From an uncultured Kiritimatiellota bacterium (GTDB lineage: Bacteria > Verrucomicrobiota > Kiritimatiellia > RFP12 > UBA1067): a stretch of DNA of 64,000 nt. Position 1 is the first letter of the stretch, and every line of letters starts with the position of its first letter. The notes beneath the pieces are model-generated. The model worked only from the letters and a program-made list of their open reading frames with translations, searched no databases and was not told the DNA's origin. The stretch spans positions 20,889-84,888 of the forward strand of contig CAKTZI010000012.1 of the NCBI GenBank assembly GCA_934635385.1, given 5' to 3'. Positions 9,395 to 17,348 of this stretch are shown here, in pieces. The position numbers were made by a program, and so were the translations under genes.

Positions 9395-10406
9395 GCTGGC
9401 GAAGGCCCTCGGCGGCACGCTGGAGGACTCTGACGTCGACATCCTCTCCTGCGCGGGACTGGAGGAGGCCCGCAAGGGCGACCTCAGCTTCTGCAAGGAC
9501 CCGAAGCACGTCGCGCTTGTGCAGGTGACGAAGGCTTCGGCCGTGCTGCTGACGAAGGACTGGGAACACGGCGCGCCGTGCGCGATCATCCGCGTGAAGG
9601 ACCCGAACGACGCCTGCATGAAGGCGGCCGCCCTGCTGGCGCCGCCGCCGCCCGTCCGCGCGCCGGGCATCCACCCGACCGCCGTCATCGACCCGTCCGT
9701 CACGCTCGGCAAGCGCGTCCACGTCGGCGCCTACACGGTCATCGAGAAGGGTGCGGAAATCGGCGACGACTGCGTCATCGAGGCGCAGGTCTTCATCGGC
9801 GAGAACTGCCGCCTCGGCGACGGCTGCCACCTCTATCCGCAGGTCACGCTCCGCGAGGGCTCGGTGCTCGGCAAGAAGGTCATCCTGCACTGCGGCGTGC
9901 GGATCGGCGGCGACGGCTACGGCTACACGACGTCGGTCGGCCTGACGGGCATCAAGATTGAGAAGATTCCCCAGCTCGGCATCGTCGAGCTGGGCGACGG
10001 CGTCGAGGTCGGCTCGAACACGACGATTGACCGCGCGCGCATCGGCCGCACCTACATCGGGCCGCAGACGAAGATCGACAACCTCGTGCAGATCGGCCAC
10101 AACGTCAAGGTCGCGGGCTACTCGGGCATCATCGCCCAGGCGGGCGTCGCGGGCTCGACGCAGATCGGCAAGGGCTGCCTCATCTGGGCGCAGGCCGGCG
10201 TCTCCGGCCACATCAAGATCGCGGACGGCGTCCAGGTCGGCCCCCAGGCGGGCGTGCCGAAGACGCTGGACGGCTCGGTCAAGTACGTGCTCGGCGCGCC
10301 GGCCGAGTCGAAGAAGGAATTTGGCGCGCGCCTTCTCCTGCCGCGTCTGGTGGAGAAGCTGCGCGCCGAGGTAAAGGAACTGAAGGCGCTCGTCGCCGCG
10401 GAGTGA
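9381..10406 (+). CDS. lpxD: UDP-3-O-acylglucosamine N-acyltransferase LpxD
   Basis: The 341-residue product catalyses the third step of lipid A synthesis, N-acylation of UDP-3-O-acyl-glucosamine. Residues ~1-95 form the uridine-binding domain. Residues ~100-300 are a left-handed beta helix of hexapeptide repeats (VTLGKRVHVGAYTVIEKG and following). The catalytic histidine is His240 in QIGHNV, matching His239 of E. coli. A C-terminal helix (EKLRAEVKELKAL) completes the trimer-type tail. The start overlaps the end of the skp gene. The gene indicates that the host makes lipid A. Confidence 0.95.
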   Translation: MKASELAKALGGTLEDSDVDILSCAGLEEARKGDLSFCKDPKHVALVQVTKASAVLLTKDWEHGAPCAIIRVKDPNDACMKAAALLAPPPPVRAPGIHPTAVIDPSVTLGKRVHVGAYTVIEKGAEIGDDCVIEAQVFIGENCRLGDGCHLYPQVTLREGSVLGKKVILHCGVRIGGDGYGYTTSVGLTGIKIEKIPQLGIVELGDGVEVGSNTTIDRARIGRTYIGPQTKIDNLVQIGHNVKVAGYSGIIAQAGVAGSTQIGKGCLIWAQAGVSGHIKIADGVQVGPQAGVPKTLDGSVKYVLGAPAESKKEFGARLLLPRLVEKLRAEVKELKALVAAE

Positions 10407-10425
10407 GGCGCGGGCGGAAAGGACT

Positions 10426-11226
10426 ATGGCAAGCGGAAACTTTGATTTCGGGGCGCTCCTGAACGACCAGTTCAAGGGCATTCGCAAGGGCTACAAGTTC
10501 GGCAGGGCGTTCAACGACGACAAGTCGCTCGTGCGCCCGGCGAAGCCGGCCGTGGAGGTCGCGTCGGACGACAATGCGGCGCTCAAGGCCGCCTACGAGG
10601 CGGGCGAGGCCGTTTCGGGCCTCGTCGAGAAGGAAGTGAAGGGCGGCTACGAGGTGACCGTCGCCGGCCAGCGCGCGTTCTGTCCCTTCTCCCAGATCGA
10701 CCGGTTCAGGAAGGAGCCGTCCGACTATCTCGGACGCAAGTTCGACTTCGTCATCACGGAATACGCGAAGGACGACCGGGGCCTCAGCGTCGTCGTCTCG
10801 CGCCGCGCGCTCCTGGAGGTTCAGGCCGAGGCGCAGCGCGAGGCCGTCCTCAACGAGCTGCACGAGGGCGAGACGCTGAACGGCACCGTCACGCGCGTCT
10901 TCGACTTCGGGGCGTTCGTCGATCTCGGCGGCGTCGACGGACTCATCCCCGTGCGCGAGATCGCGTGGGAGCGCGTCGAGGACCCGAACGCGATCTTGAA
11001 GTCGGGCGATGCCGTGACCGTCAAGATCCTGCACATCGACCGCGAGGCGGGCAAGATCGCGCTCTCCCGCAAGGAGTGCCTGCCGCGCGTCTTCCACCGC
11101 TCGCCCGAAGAGGAGGCGTCCGCCAAGTCGGCGGCCGAAGTCGCGGAATGGATGAAGGCGAACGCCGAGAAGAACGCGCACGTCGGCTCGCTTGCGGGCG
11201 CGTTCGCCGGCCTGAAGCTCGGCTGA
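10426..11226 (+). CDS. S1 RNA-binding domain protein (ribosomal protein S1-like)
   Basis: The 266-residue product has two S1 (OB-fold) domains, residues ~60-128 and ~145-215. The second is classic (GETLNGTVTRVFDFGAFVDL, then GLIPVREI and KILHIDREAGKIALSRK). At two domains it is shorter than ribosomal protein S1, so it may be a translation or RNA-decay accessory factor. The tail carries a helical extension and ends in AGAFAGLKLG. It follows lpxD by 19 nt and precedes the V-ATPase promoter. Confidence 0.8.
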   Translation: MASGNFDFGALLNDQFKGIRKGYKFGRAFNDDKSLVRPAKPAVEVASDDNAALKAAYEAGEAVSGLVEKEVKGGYEVTVAGQRAFCPFSQIDRFRKEPSDYLGRKFDFVITEYAKDDRGLSVVVSRRALLEVQAEAQREAVLNELHEGETLNGTVTRVFDFGAFVDLGGVDGLIPVREIAWERVEDPNAILKSGDAVTVKILHIDREAGKIALSRKECLPRVFHRSPEEEASAKSAAEVAEWMKANAEKNAHVGSLAGAFAGLKLG

Positions 11227-11264
11227 TGGACGGGATGGCCCCGTGCGTCAGCCATCCGAAAAAA

Positions 11265-11273
11265 TGGTATAAT
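11265..11273 (+). promoter_or_regulatory. Extended -10 promoter of the V-ATPase D-I-K cluster
   Basis: TGGTATAAT lies eight bases before the ATG at 11282. The predicted +1 at about 11280 leaves a 2-nt leader, so the subunit D mRNA would be effectively leaderless. The box shows D-I-K has its own promoter. Confidence 0.7.
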
Positions 11274-11281
11274 ACGGTCTC

Positions 11282-11875
11282 ATGGCGAAGGTCAAGCTGA
11301 CAAAGACGGAGCTCAAGGCTCAGACGGATGCGCTGAAGCGGTTTCAGCGCTTCCTGCCGATGCTCCAGCTCAAGAAGCAGCAGCTGCAGGGCGAAATCGC
11401 CGGGATCTCCGCCAAGGCCGACGCGACGCGCGCCGCCGAGCGCGCGGTGCGGGCCGACCTCGACCGCTGGGTCGGCCTCTTCGCGACCGATCCCGCGCTC
11501 CTGGCGGGCCTCGTGAAGGTCAAGGAGGTGCGGACGGGCTCGGCGAACATCGCGGGCGTGACGATTCCGACCTTCGACGCGATCGAGACGGACGTGAAGC
11601 CGGTCGATCCCTGGTCGACGCCGGCGTGGGTCGACGGCGCGGTGGACGTGACGACGAAGATCCTCTCGCTCCAGTGCGAGCGGGCGATCTACGAGGAGCA
11701 GCGCCGCCTGATCGCGGCCGAGCTCCAGCAGACGTCGCAGCGCGTGAACCTGTTCGAGAAGGTGCGGATTCCCGCCTGCAAGGAGGCGATCCGCGTCATC
11801 AAGATCGCGCTCGGCGACGAGCAGACCGCCGCCGTCACGCGCGGCAAGATCGCGAAGGGGAGGGACAAGTCGTGA
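11282..11875 (+). CDS. ntpD: V-type ATP synthase subunit D
   Basis: The 197-residue product is the central-stalk subunit D, a long coiled coil that rotates inside the A3B3 head. The N-terminus KVKLTKTELKAQTDALKRF and the segment LQLKKQQLQGEI match the family closely, as does a C-terminal helix with RVNLFEKVRIPACKEAIR. Length is normal. Subunit I overlaps the stop (GTGA), and K follows. Subunits A, B, C/E and F are not in the window, so this is a detached part of the enzyme's gene set. Confidence 0.93.
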   Translation: MAKVKLTKTELKAQTDALKRFQRFLPMLQLKKQQLQGEIAGISAKADATRAAERAVRADLDRWVGLFATDPALLAGLVKVKEVRTGSANIAGVTIPTFDAIETDVKPVDPWSTPAWVDGAVDVTTKILSLQCERAIYEEQRRLIAAELQQTSQRVNLFEKVRIPACKEAIRVIKIALGDEQTAAVTRGKIAKGRDKS

Positions 11876-13545
11876 TCGTCCGGATGAAGCACCTGGATCT
11901 CGTCTGCCTCGCGTCCGAGAAGGACGCGACGCTGGAGCGTCTGCGCGCGCTCGGTGCGGTGCATTTGGATCTGGCCGCCGCAAATGGCGCGGCCGTCGCC
12001 TCGGCGGAAGAGGCGCTGTCCGACGCCGAGAAGGCCGTGCGGCTCATCCTCAAGGCGCGCGGCAAGCAAACGGATTTGGCGATTCGTCCGCACACGGTTG
12101 CGGAAGTCCTGGCGTGGGACGCCGACCGGGCGACGCTCGCGGCGGAGGCCGAGCGGCTGGAGCGGGAGATTCGCGTCTACGCGCCGTATGGCGATTTCGA
12201 CCCGAAGCTCGCCGCGAAGCTGCGCGAGACGGTCGCGGGGCTGGCGGATGTCGTGGATTTGCCCGCGAAGCTGCCGGAGATGCGGCTGTCGCGGATGGAG
12301 GAGAAGCTGGCGCGCGTGAAGAACCGCGCGGCGATTGACGACGTGAAGATCGCGTCCGTCGACGAGCGGGCGATTTTGAAGGCGTATCCGGCGATTCGCG
12401 ACCGCATCGCGTTCGCGCGGGCGAAGGAGCTGCTGGCGGATCGCGGCGCGCTCGCCGTCCTGTCGGGCTGGATTCCCGTGCCGCGTGTCGCGTCGCTGCT
12501 GGCGGAGGTGCGCGGCGAGACGGCGGGCGATGACCTGTTCGCGCGCTCGCGGGCGATTGGCTGGGCCGTGCTGCTGCGCGACCCGGAGCTGGGCGAGACA
12601 CCGCCGACGCTTGTCGAGCCGCCGCGCCTCTTCAAGCCCGTGAAGGCCCTTTTCGCGGGGCTGGGCGTCGCGCCGGCCTACGACGAGGCGGACGTCTCCG
12701 TGCCGTTCATGTGCTATTTCTCGCTCTTCTTCGCGATGCTCGTCGGCGACGGCGCGTATGGGGCGATCTTCCTCGCGGCGACGCTGGCGTTCCGGAAGAA
12801 GCTGCCGCGCAGCTGGTTCATCCTGCTGACGGTCTTCTCGTCCGCGACGGTTCTCTGGGGCGTCCTCTCCAACACGTGGTTCGGCGCGGGGCTGCCGTTC
12901 CTCGCGAACCTGCCGACGGTGACGTGGCTCGCCGATCCGAGCTACAACCACATGATGCTCCTCTGCTTCACGATCGGCGTCTCGCACCTCATGCTCGCGC
13001 GCATCTGGAACGGCGTCTGCAAGTTCCCCGACTCGACGGCGATCGCGGAGTTCGGCTGGGCGGGCGTCCTGCTCCTGATGTATCTCGTGACGAATTCGAT
13101 TGTCGGCATCTTCTCGCGCTTCCCGTCGTGGGGCTTTGCGCTCGGCGGCGTCTCGATCGCGGCGGTCTTCCTCTTCAGCGTGAAGCCGTCGGAGCTGAAG
13201 ACGCGCGGCGCGGAACTGGGGATGCTGCCGCTGAACATCATGTCGGCCCTTGGCGACATCATTTCGTATGTGCGCCTCTTCGCGGTCGGCCTCGCGTCCG
13301 TGAAGGTTGCGGAGAACTTCAACAACATGGCGATCGGCCTCGTGGCCGATGCGGACGCCTGGTGGGCGAAGGCCCTGCTGTCGCTCGCGATGGTCGCGAT
13401 CCTCGTCTTCGGGCACGTCCTGAACCTGCTGATGGCGGGGCTCTCGATCCTCGTCCACGCCGTGCGTCTCAACACGCTGGAGTTCTCGAACCACAAGGGG
13501 ATCACGTGGTCGGGGCTCGCGTTCCGTCCGTTCAGGAAATCTTAA
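11872..13545 (+). CDS. ntpI: V-type ATP synthase subunit I (a subunit)
   Basis: The 557-residue membrane stator half-channel carries ions to the K ring. The start chosen is GTG at 11872, overlapping the D stop as GTGA and giving MIVRMKHLDLVCL, which matches the usual MIVxMK start; ATG 11884 is the alternative. The N-terminal ~300 residues are the cytoplasmic coiled-coil arm; about seven membrane helices follow. The essential arginine is probably Arg468 in SYVRLFAVGLAS, and the conserved NFNNMA follows. It lies between D and K as in other bacterial V-type operons. Confidence 0.92.
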   Translation: MIVRMKHLDLVCLASEKDATLERLRALGAVHLDLAAANGAAVASAEEALSDAEKAVRLILKARGKQTDLAIRPHTVAEVLAWDADRATLAAEAERLEREIRVYAPYGDFDPKLAAKLRETVAGLADVVDLPAKLPEMRLSRMEEKLARVKNRAAIDDVKIASVDERAILKAYPAIRDRIAFARAKELLADRGALAVLSGWIPVPRVASLLAEVRGETAGDDLFARSRAIGWAVLLRDPELGETPPTLVEPPRLFKPVKALFAGLGVAPAYDEADVSVPFMCYFSLFFAMLVGDGAYGAIFLAATLAFRKKLPRSWFILLTVFSSATVLWGVLSNTWFGAGLPFLANLPTVTWLADPSYNHMMLLCFTIGVSHLMLARIWNGVCKFPDSTAIAEFGWAGVLLLMYLVTNSIVGIFSRFPSWGFALGGVSIAAVFLFSVKPSELKTRGAELGMLPLNIMSALGDIISYVRLFAVGLASVKVAENFNNMAIGLVADADAWWAKALLSLAMVAILVFGHVLNLLMAGLSILVHAVRLNTLEFSNHKGITWSGLAFRPFRKS

Positions 13546-13584
13546 GTCAACCGTCTCGAAAAACCGAAAAAGGAGAACAGAAAA

Positions 13585-14037
13585 ATGAATGATGCAGCAA
13601 TGATTGTCGCGGGCGCGATCGCCTGCTTGGGCCTTTCCGGCGCGGGCTCGGCGCTGGGCACGGGGCTGGCCGCGAGCGCGGCGGTGGGGGCCTGGAAGAA
13701 GTGCTACGCGGCGGGCAAGCCGGCGCCGTTCCTGCTCCTGTCGTTCGTCGGCGCGCCGATCACGCAGACGCTCTACGGCATGATCCTCATGTTCACGCTG
13801 TTCGGCAAGCTCAGCGTGGAGGGTGCGGGCATCCCGTGCCTCGTCCTCGGCATCTTTTCGGGCTTCGCGATCGGGGCCTCGGCGCTCTTCCAGGGCCGTG
13901 CGGGCGCGGCGGCGTGCGATGCACAGGCCGAGACGAACCAGGGCTTCACGAACTACCTCGCCGCGCTCGGCATCGTCGAGACAGTCGCGATCTTCACGAT
14001 GGTGTTCACGCTCATCGCGGTCGGCAAGATCGGATAA
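13585..14037 (+). CDS. ntpK: V-type ATP synthase subunit K (rotor ring)
   Basis: The 150-residue proteolipid has four membrane helices, a fused double hairpin. The ion site can be read by comparison with Enterococcus hirae NtpK: Thr60 and Gln61 (PITQTLYG), Gln103 (LFQGRAG) and Glu132 (GIVETVAIF) correspond to Thr64, Gln65, Gln110 and Glu139. This set favours Na+ over H+, which is inference. An AAAAAGGAG ribosome binding site precedes the ATG. The next gene starts immediately after the stop. Confidence 0.93.
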   Translation: MNDAAMIVAGAIACLGLSGAGSALGTGLAASAAVGAWKKCYAAGKPAPFLLLSFVGAPITQTLYGMILMFTLFGKLSVEGAGIPCLVLGIFSGFAIGASALFQGRAGAAACDAQAETNQGFTNYLAALGIVETVAIFTMVFTLIAVGKIG

Positions 14038-15681
14038 ATGCGCCTGTCGCGGAAGTTTGCGTGGCTCGCCGCCTTCACCGCCGTCTTTGCGGTGCTGGCG
14101 GCGTTCGTCTTCTGGGGCACGTGGTCGCTCGACGTCGCGCCGGTCATGCCGGACGACACGATCGTCCATCCGATGGCGTATGCGGACTACTGGGCGAAGT
14201 CCCTGCGGAAGTTCCTGACGTCCGGCAAGTTCATTCCGAGCGATGTTCTCTGGGACGGCCTCCTGTTCTCGCCCTACTTCTGCCAGGAGCTGAAGTACGC
14301 CGTCGCCCTCTACTGCGCAGGACTGGGACTCGCGTATTTCCTGCGCGGACGGGGCCTGTCCCCGCTGGCGTCCTACGGAGCGGGGCTTCTGCTCGCGTTC
14401 TGCGGCTACTGGTCCTCGCTCTTCTCCGCCGGACACGGCGGCTGGTTCGTCTGGATGACCTACGGCGTCTTCGCGTTCGGCCTGGCCGACCGCGCTGTGC
14501 GCCGGGGGAAGCTGCGCCATTGGCTCTTGCTCGGCGCCTGCACGGCGTGGGGCAGCTTCTACCAGGCCGACCTCTGGCTGCTCTTCACGGTGCTGACGGG
14601 GCTGTATTTCGTCTGGTGCTGCGTGCGCGAGCGGAAGTTCCCGTGGAAGGGGACGCTGCTCGCGGCGGTCGTGTTCTTCGTCATCGGCGCGCCGAGTTTC
14701 CGCTCGGCGCTCGTGAACGATCTCGCGGGACGCGACAGGCAGATTGCGTCGGGCGAGACGGTGGCCGCCGCGTCGGCGAAGGACGAGGCCGAGAAGCGCT
14801 GGATCTTCGTCACGAACTGGTCGCTGCCGCCGGACGAGACGGCGGAGTTCGTCGTGCCGCGTGTCAACGGCGACACGAGCTGTCCGCTGACGCTCTCGAT
14901 CGGCTCGCGGTACGCGACAGGGGTGCGGCCCTACACGGGCGCGCTGGGGCGTCCGAAAGACGCCACGCAGGGCAATTACCGCCAGCATTCGCTCTACGTC
15001 GGGTGGGTGACGTGCCTGTTGGCGTTGGCGGGGGTGGCGTTCGGCTTGCGCCGCCGCACAGGACGGGACGGCCTCTTCTTTCTCATGGCCGCTGTCGTCT
15101 TTTACCTGTTCTCGCTCGGGCGCTTCTGTGAGCCGGTCTATCGTCTCGTGTATGCGCTGCCGTTTGGCGACTACCTGCGCGCGCCCGTCAAGTGGCATCA
15201 CCTGACGGAGTTCTGCCTCTGCGTGCTGGCGGGGTACGGCATCGAGGGCTTGCTGAACCTCGCGTGGTTGAAGGGGCGTCGCGGACGGCTGATTGTCGGC
15301 GCGCTCGTGCTGTTCGGGGCGTTCGACCTCGCGCGCATGGACAGGATCTACTGTGCGCCTGTCGACCTGCGGCGTGTGCGGCAGACGAACAGCGACATGC
15401 AGATGAGCGTCTTGCGGCGCGAGGACTTCGCGAATCCGCAGGTGGCGGAAATGGTGAAGCGTGGAGCGGTCGTCTCGCTTGCGAACTACCTTGGCAACCC
15501 CGACCTTTACCTTGTCGAGGTGCTGACGCCGCGCAAGCCGACGAAAGAGCCGCTGCCGCCGTGGTCCGTCGCGGCCTGGCTCGGCTGCCTGTCGCTGCTG
15601 GGCTCGGCCGCCGTGATTGTTTTCTGTCTGTCTGCTTTTTCGCGCAGAGCCGCAGGGGGCGCAGAGACTTCCTGTGTTTAG
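14038..15681 (+). CDS. Large polytopic membrane protein, YfhO/GT-C-like
   Basis: The 547-residue product has about eleven membrane helices with a large extracytoplasmic stretch around residues 225-320. An early acidic motif (MPDDTIVHP, residues 39-47) and the general layout resemble YfhO-type or GT-C membrane glycosyltransferases. It begins directly after the V-ATPase K stop, so it may be co-transcribed, though a functional link is not evident. The last ~13 residues (SRRAAGGAETSCV) are encoded by a GCGCAGAG-type dispersed repeat, so the original C-terminus may have been replaced. Confidence 0.55.
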   Translation: MRLSRKFAWLAAFTAVFAVLAAFVFWGTWSLDVAPVMPDDTIVHPMAYADYWAKSLRKFLTSGKFIPSDVLWDGLLFSPYFCQELKYAVALYCAGLGLAYFLRGRGLSPLASYGAGLLLAFCGYWSSLFSAGHGGWFVWMTYGVFAFGLADRAVRRGKLRHWLLLGACTAWGSFYQADLWLLFTVLTGLYFVWCCVRERKFPWKGTLLAAVVFFVIGAPSFRSALVNDLAGRDRQIASGETVAAASAKDEAEKRWIFVTNWSLPPDETAEFVVPRVNGDTSCPLTLSIGSRYATGVRPYTGALGRPKDATQGNYRQHSLYVGWVTCLLALAGVAFGLRRRTGRDGLFFLMAAVVFYLFSLGRFCEPVYRLVYALPFGDYLRAPVKWHHLTEFCLCVLAGYGIEGLLNLAWLKGRRGRLIVGALVLFGAFDLARMDRIYCAPVDLRRVRQTNSDMQMSVLRREDFANPQVAEMVKRGAVVSLANYLGNPDLYLVEVLTPRKPTKEPLPPWSVAAWLGCLSLLGSAAVIVFCLSAFSRRAAGGAETSCV

Positions 15682-15723
15682 AATCGCAGATTCTGACGAA
15701 TCCGCCCTATAGAATCAGAGTCC

Positions 15724-15888
15724 TCAAGTCGATGCCCAAGACTCTCTGCACCTACGGTCAACGTGCAGCGATCTGCGCCGTGCGCATCGAAATCCCTGCC
15801 ACGATCTTGTCGTAGCACGTCGATGGATACTCTCTTCCGTCAAGCGCCCCACCGGGATTCCGTTCAGATGCACGTTCAGGACTGCCAT
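15724..15888 (-). pseudogene. Decayed hipA toxin-kinase remnant (N-terminal fragment)
   Basis: Reading leftwards from an ATG at 15888, inside the end of hipB, the frame gives MAVLNVHLNGIPVGRLTEES. This closely matches the HipA N-terminus (xLNVxLNGxxVGxLT). The homology stops after about 20 residues, and the frame ends at 15724 after 54 codons, whereas HipA is about 400-440 aa. The short hipB/hipA overlap is the usual hipBA arrangement. The kinase body is gone, so this is a truncated remnant. Recognition rests on a short stretch. Confidence 0.55.
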
Positions 15889-16130
15889 TCAACGCCCTCC
15901 TCCTGAAAAGCGATGGCAAGGCCTGCCCCCAAGGCGTTCAGCACCTTGAGCATCTCGCCGATGCGCGCTGTGGGCTTGCCGCGCTCCAGTTCGGAAATGT
16001 AGCGCTGACCCGTTCCGGCCAGTCCCGCCAGCGTTTCCTGGGACACGCCCTGCTCCTTGCGGATGCGGCGAATCTTCGCGCCGATTGCCGCCGCCGTCTT
16101 GAGATTTTCCAATCTGACTCTATTTTCCAT
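15876..16130 (-). CDS. hipB: HipB-like XRE-family transcriptional regulator (antitoxin)
   Basis: The 84-residue product has a Cro/C1-type helix-turn-helix at ~17-70 (IRRIRKEQGVSQETLAGLAG, then QRYISELERGKP). It ends in a short tail (NALGAGLAIAFQ) typical of HipB antitoxins. Its promoter is flanked by two palindromic sites, so it is likely autorepressing. The hipA partner survives only as a fragment overlapping its 3' end, making this an orphan antitoxin. Confidence 0.85.
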   Translation of the reverse strand: MENRVRLENLKTAAAIGAKIRRIRKEQGVSQETLAGLAGTGQRYISELERGKPTARIGEMLKVLNALGAGLAIAFQEEGVEWQS

Positions 16131-16192
16131 TACCGAGCGGTATTATATCATCTGATTTTCCCCCTTGTCAACCGAACCATTACCGCTCGGTA
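16131..16192 (-). promoter_or_regulatory. hipB promoter with two operator palindromes
   Basis: On the minus strand TTGACA (16166-16171) and TATAAT (16142-16147) are separated by 18 bp. Two copies of the palindrome TACCG-NN-CGGTA flank them: 16131-16142, overlapping the -10 end and the transcription start, and 16181-16192, just upstream of the -35. The two copies are exact reverse complements. The predicted +1 is at about 16135, leaving a 5-nt leader. The arrangement is that of an autorepressed antitoxin promoter. Confidence 0.85.
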
Positions 16193-16475
16193 CTTGTTTG
16201 CGCTTCTCGCCGGAGGCAATCTACTGGCTTCTTGGGTGAAATGCGGCTTTGGCGGGATGTCCGTCGCCTGGCTTGTCTCTGCGCCCCCTTTGCGCCAGCG
16301 GCGCAGCCGCGCCTTGTGGCGAGAGAACGAAGTGGAGGGGCGAAAGAAGGGGTCTTCTGGGGGGGGGGGGGGCTGGGCGGCGCTCCGTTTTCAAGTCTCA
16401 GCCGCAAGGGCGCAAAGCGGGCGCAGAGGCGTCTTCAGTTTCATGTCGATTGAAGAAGCAAGCGGGCAGGGGCGG

Positions 16476-16516
16476 TCAACTGCGATTTCTAGGCTTAACC
16501 TAGAAATCGCAGTTGA
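16476..16516. repeat. Perfect 18-bp-stem hairpin
   Basis: TCAACTGCGATTTCTAGG and its exact complement flank a 5-nt CTTAA loop. There is no T-run after it, so it is not an ordinary terminator. The inner part (TCTAGGCTTAACCTA) recurs at about 16578-16595, which marks it as a mobile palindrome or the end of one. Confidence 0.8.
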
Positions 16517-16526
16517 GAATCGAATG

Positions 16527-16554
16527 TCTCACACGGAGGCACGGAGACACGGAG
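16527..16554 (+). repeat. ACGGAGGCACGGAG-family dispersed repeat
   Basis: The sequence after GAATGTCTCACACGGAG repeats ACGGAG at 7-8-bp steps. A sister copy with the same GAATGTCTCACACGGAG lead lies at 18599-18634. Further copies occur within the RHS genes in both orientations. Confidence 0.75.
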
Positions 16555-16672
16555 AAATGAGCGGTTTTCGAGTCGATTTTTTCTAGGCTTAACCTAAACA
16601 GCTACAGGTAGCGGTCAAGTTCGCCAATCATGTACAGGGGAATGATGTTGGATGGTTTACTAAATTCATGGT

Positions 16673-16760
16673 GAAAATACAAGGGTGATTCGATGCACTT
16701 CTCGCGAAAATACAAGGATGATTATGGCTAATTCTCGCGAAAATACAAGGTTTGACTGGC
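16673..16760. repeat. 33-bp direct repeats (GAAAATACAAGG)
   Basis: GAAAATACAAGG starts at 16673, 16706 and 16739, an exact 33-bp period. The last two copies share a longer lead, TTCTCGCGAAAATACAAGG. The rest of each unit varies. The function is unknown. Confidence 0.7.
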
Positions 16761-16833
16761 CGTCAGCAAACCCTCGCTCCTCACTCGCGCCACGTCCCGC
16801 CCCTCCGCGCGAAACTCACTGTCTTAAAGTGCT

Positions 16834-17046
16834 TTACGCAGATCGCATTTGCAAATAAAGGTAGACCTGTGACGCACGGCTTTCTGTCACGAGTGCCGTC
16901 TTTGGGTTGAGCAGCTTTTGGAAGAATCGTGAATGGTAGACCTCTCGCAAGGCCTCCTTTTCTGACAGGTTGAACTTGCGTACGAGCGCGAGGGCTATCT
17001 CGGCGACGGCTTTCTCGACCAGATACTGAAATGCGACCTTAGACAC
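16834..17046 (-). CDS. Small protein of an uncharacterised two-gene pair (second gene)
   Basis: The 70-residue helical product starts at a GTG with a strong GAAGGAGGTG ribosome binding site seven bases upstream. Residues 1-27 form one helix (YLVEKAVAEIALALVRKF) and a NLSEKEALREVYHSRF segment follows. It lies 54 nt downstream of a DUF3791-like gene on the same strand, and such small pairs often travel with toxin-antitoxin loci. No catalytic motif is visible. The function is unknown. Confidence 0.6.
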   Translation of the reverse strand: MSKVAFQYLVEKAVAEIALALVRKFNLSEKEALREVYHSRFFQKLLNPKTALVTESRASQVYLYLQMRSA

Positions 17047-17100
17047 GGCGCACCTCCTTCAAAATCAACCGCGCCAATGCCTTCTCATGATACAACCACA

Positions 17101-17331
17101 TCAGAGATGTCCTCCGTGTTTGCGACAGACTTTCTGGAGGTCGGTCATTGCATCTGCAAACGCCACGGTATGCTCGACATCATAGCACCGCATCAGGAAA
17201 TCCAGTCCTTGGTGTTTGTCGAGATAGTCAAAAGATCGCCGTGTATCAAGGCCAAATGCCTTTGCGAACTCCGCCACGCAAGCGACGAAGTACTCGACTC
17301 TGTCTTTGGCTTTATCGGATATCATGCTCAT
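17101..17331 (-). CDS. Small DUF3791-like protein (first gene of pair)
   Basis: The 76-residue product is best started at ATG 17331 (MSMISDKAKD), which has AAGAGGT upstream and a promoter at 17349-17357; a longer frame to 17379 would cover that promoter. The pattern VEYFVACVAEFAKAFGL, then YLDKHQGLDFLMRCY, HTVAF and CRKHGG resembles the DUF3791 family common beside toxin-like genes in gut bacteria. Family assignment is from memory. The gene is followed by another small helical protein. Confidence 0.6.
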   Translation of the reverse strand: MSMISDKAKDRVEYFVACVAEFAKAFGLDTRRSFDYLDKHQGLDFLMRCYDVEHTVAFADAMTDLQKVCRKHGGHL

Positions 17332-17348
17332 ACCTCTTTTCGGTCGGT

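Larger units (their letters stand above)
16193..16833. other. 641-bp gene-free region built from dispersed repeats
   Basis: No credible gene is seen. The stretch holds a run of 14 G at 16359-16372, GCGCAAAG/GCGCAGAG-type repeat pieces at ~16393-16430, a perfect long hairpin at 16476-16516, a CACGGAGGCACGGAG-type repeat at 16527-16554, a second TCTAGGCTTAACCTA half-copy near 16578-16595, and 33-bp direct repeats from 16673. The reading frames across it are short and lack start signals. Confidence 0.65.

Noticed and set aside
11689..15201. 1170-codon minus-strand frame opposite the V-ATPase I-K genes
   Set aside because: Highly Arg-rich, no domain, no promoter; it mirrors known genes.
16476..16516. 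Long perfect hairpin as a rho-independent terminator
   Set aside because: The stem is AT-rich and lacks a following T-run, and no gene ends just upstream.
16194..16586. 130-codon plus-strand frame in the repeat region
   Set aside because: Runs through a 14-G tract, a hairpin and dispersed repeats; no start signal or family, so not called as a gene.
16673..16760. 33-bp direct repeats as a CRISPR array
   Set aside because: Only three copies, directly adjacent with no separate spacers, and no cas genes in the window.
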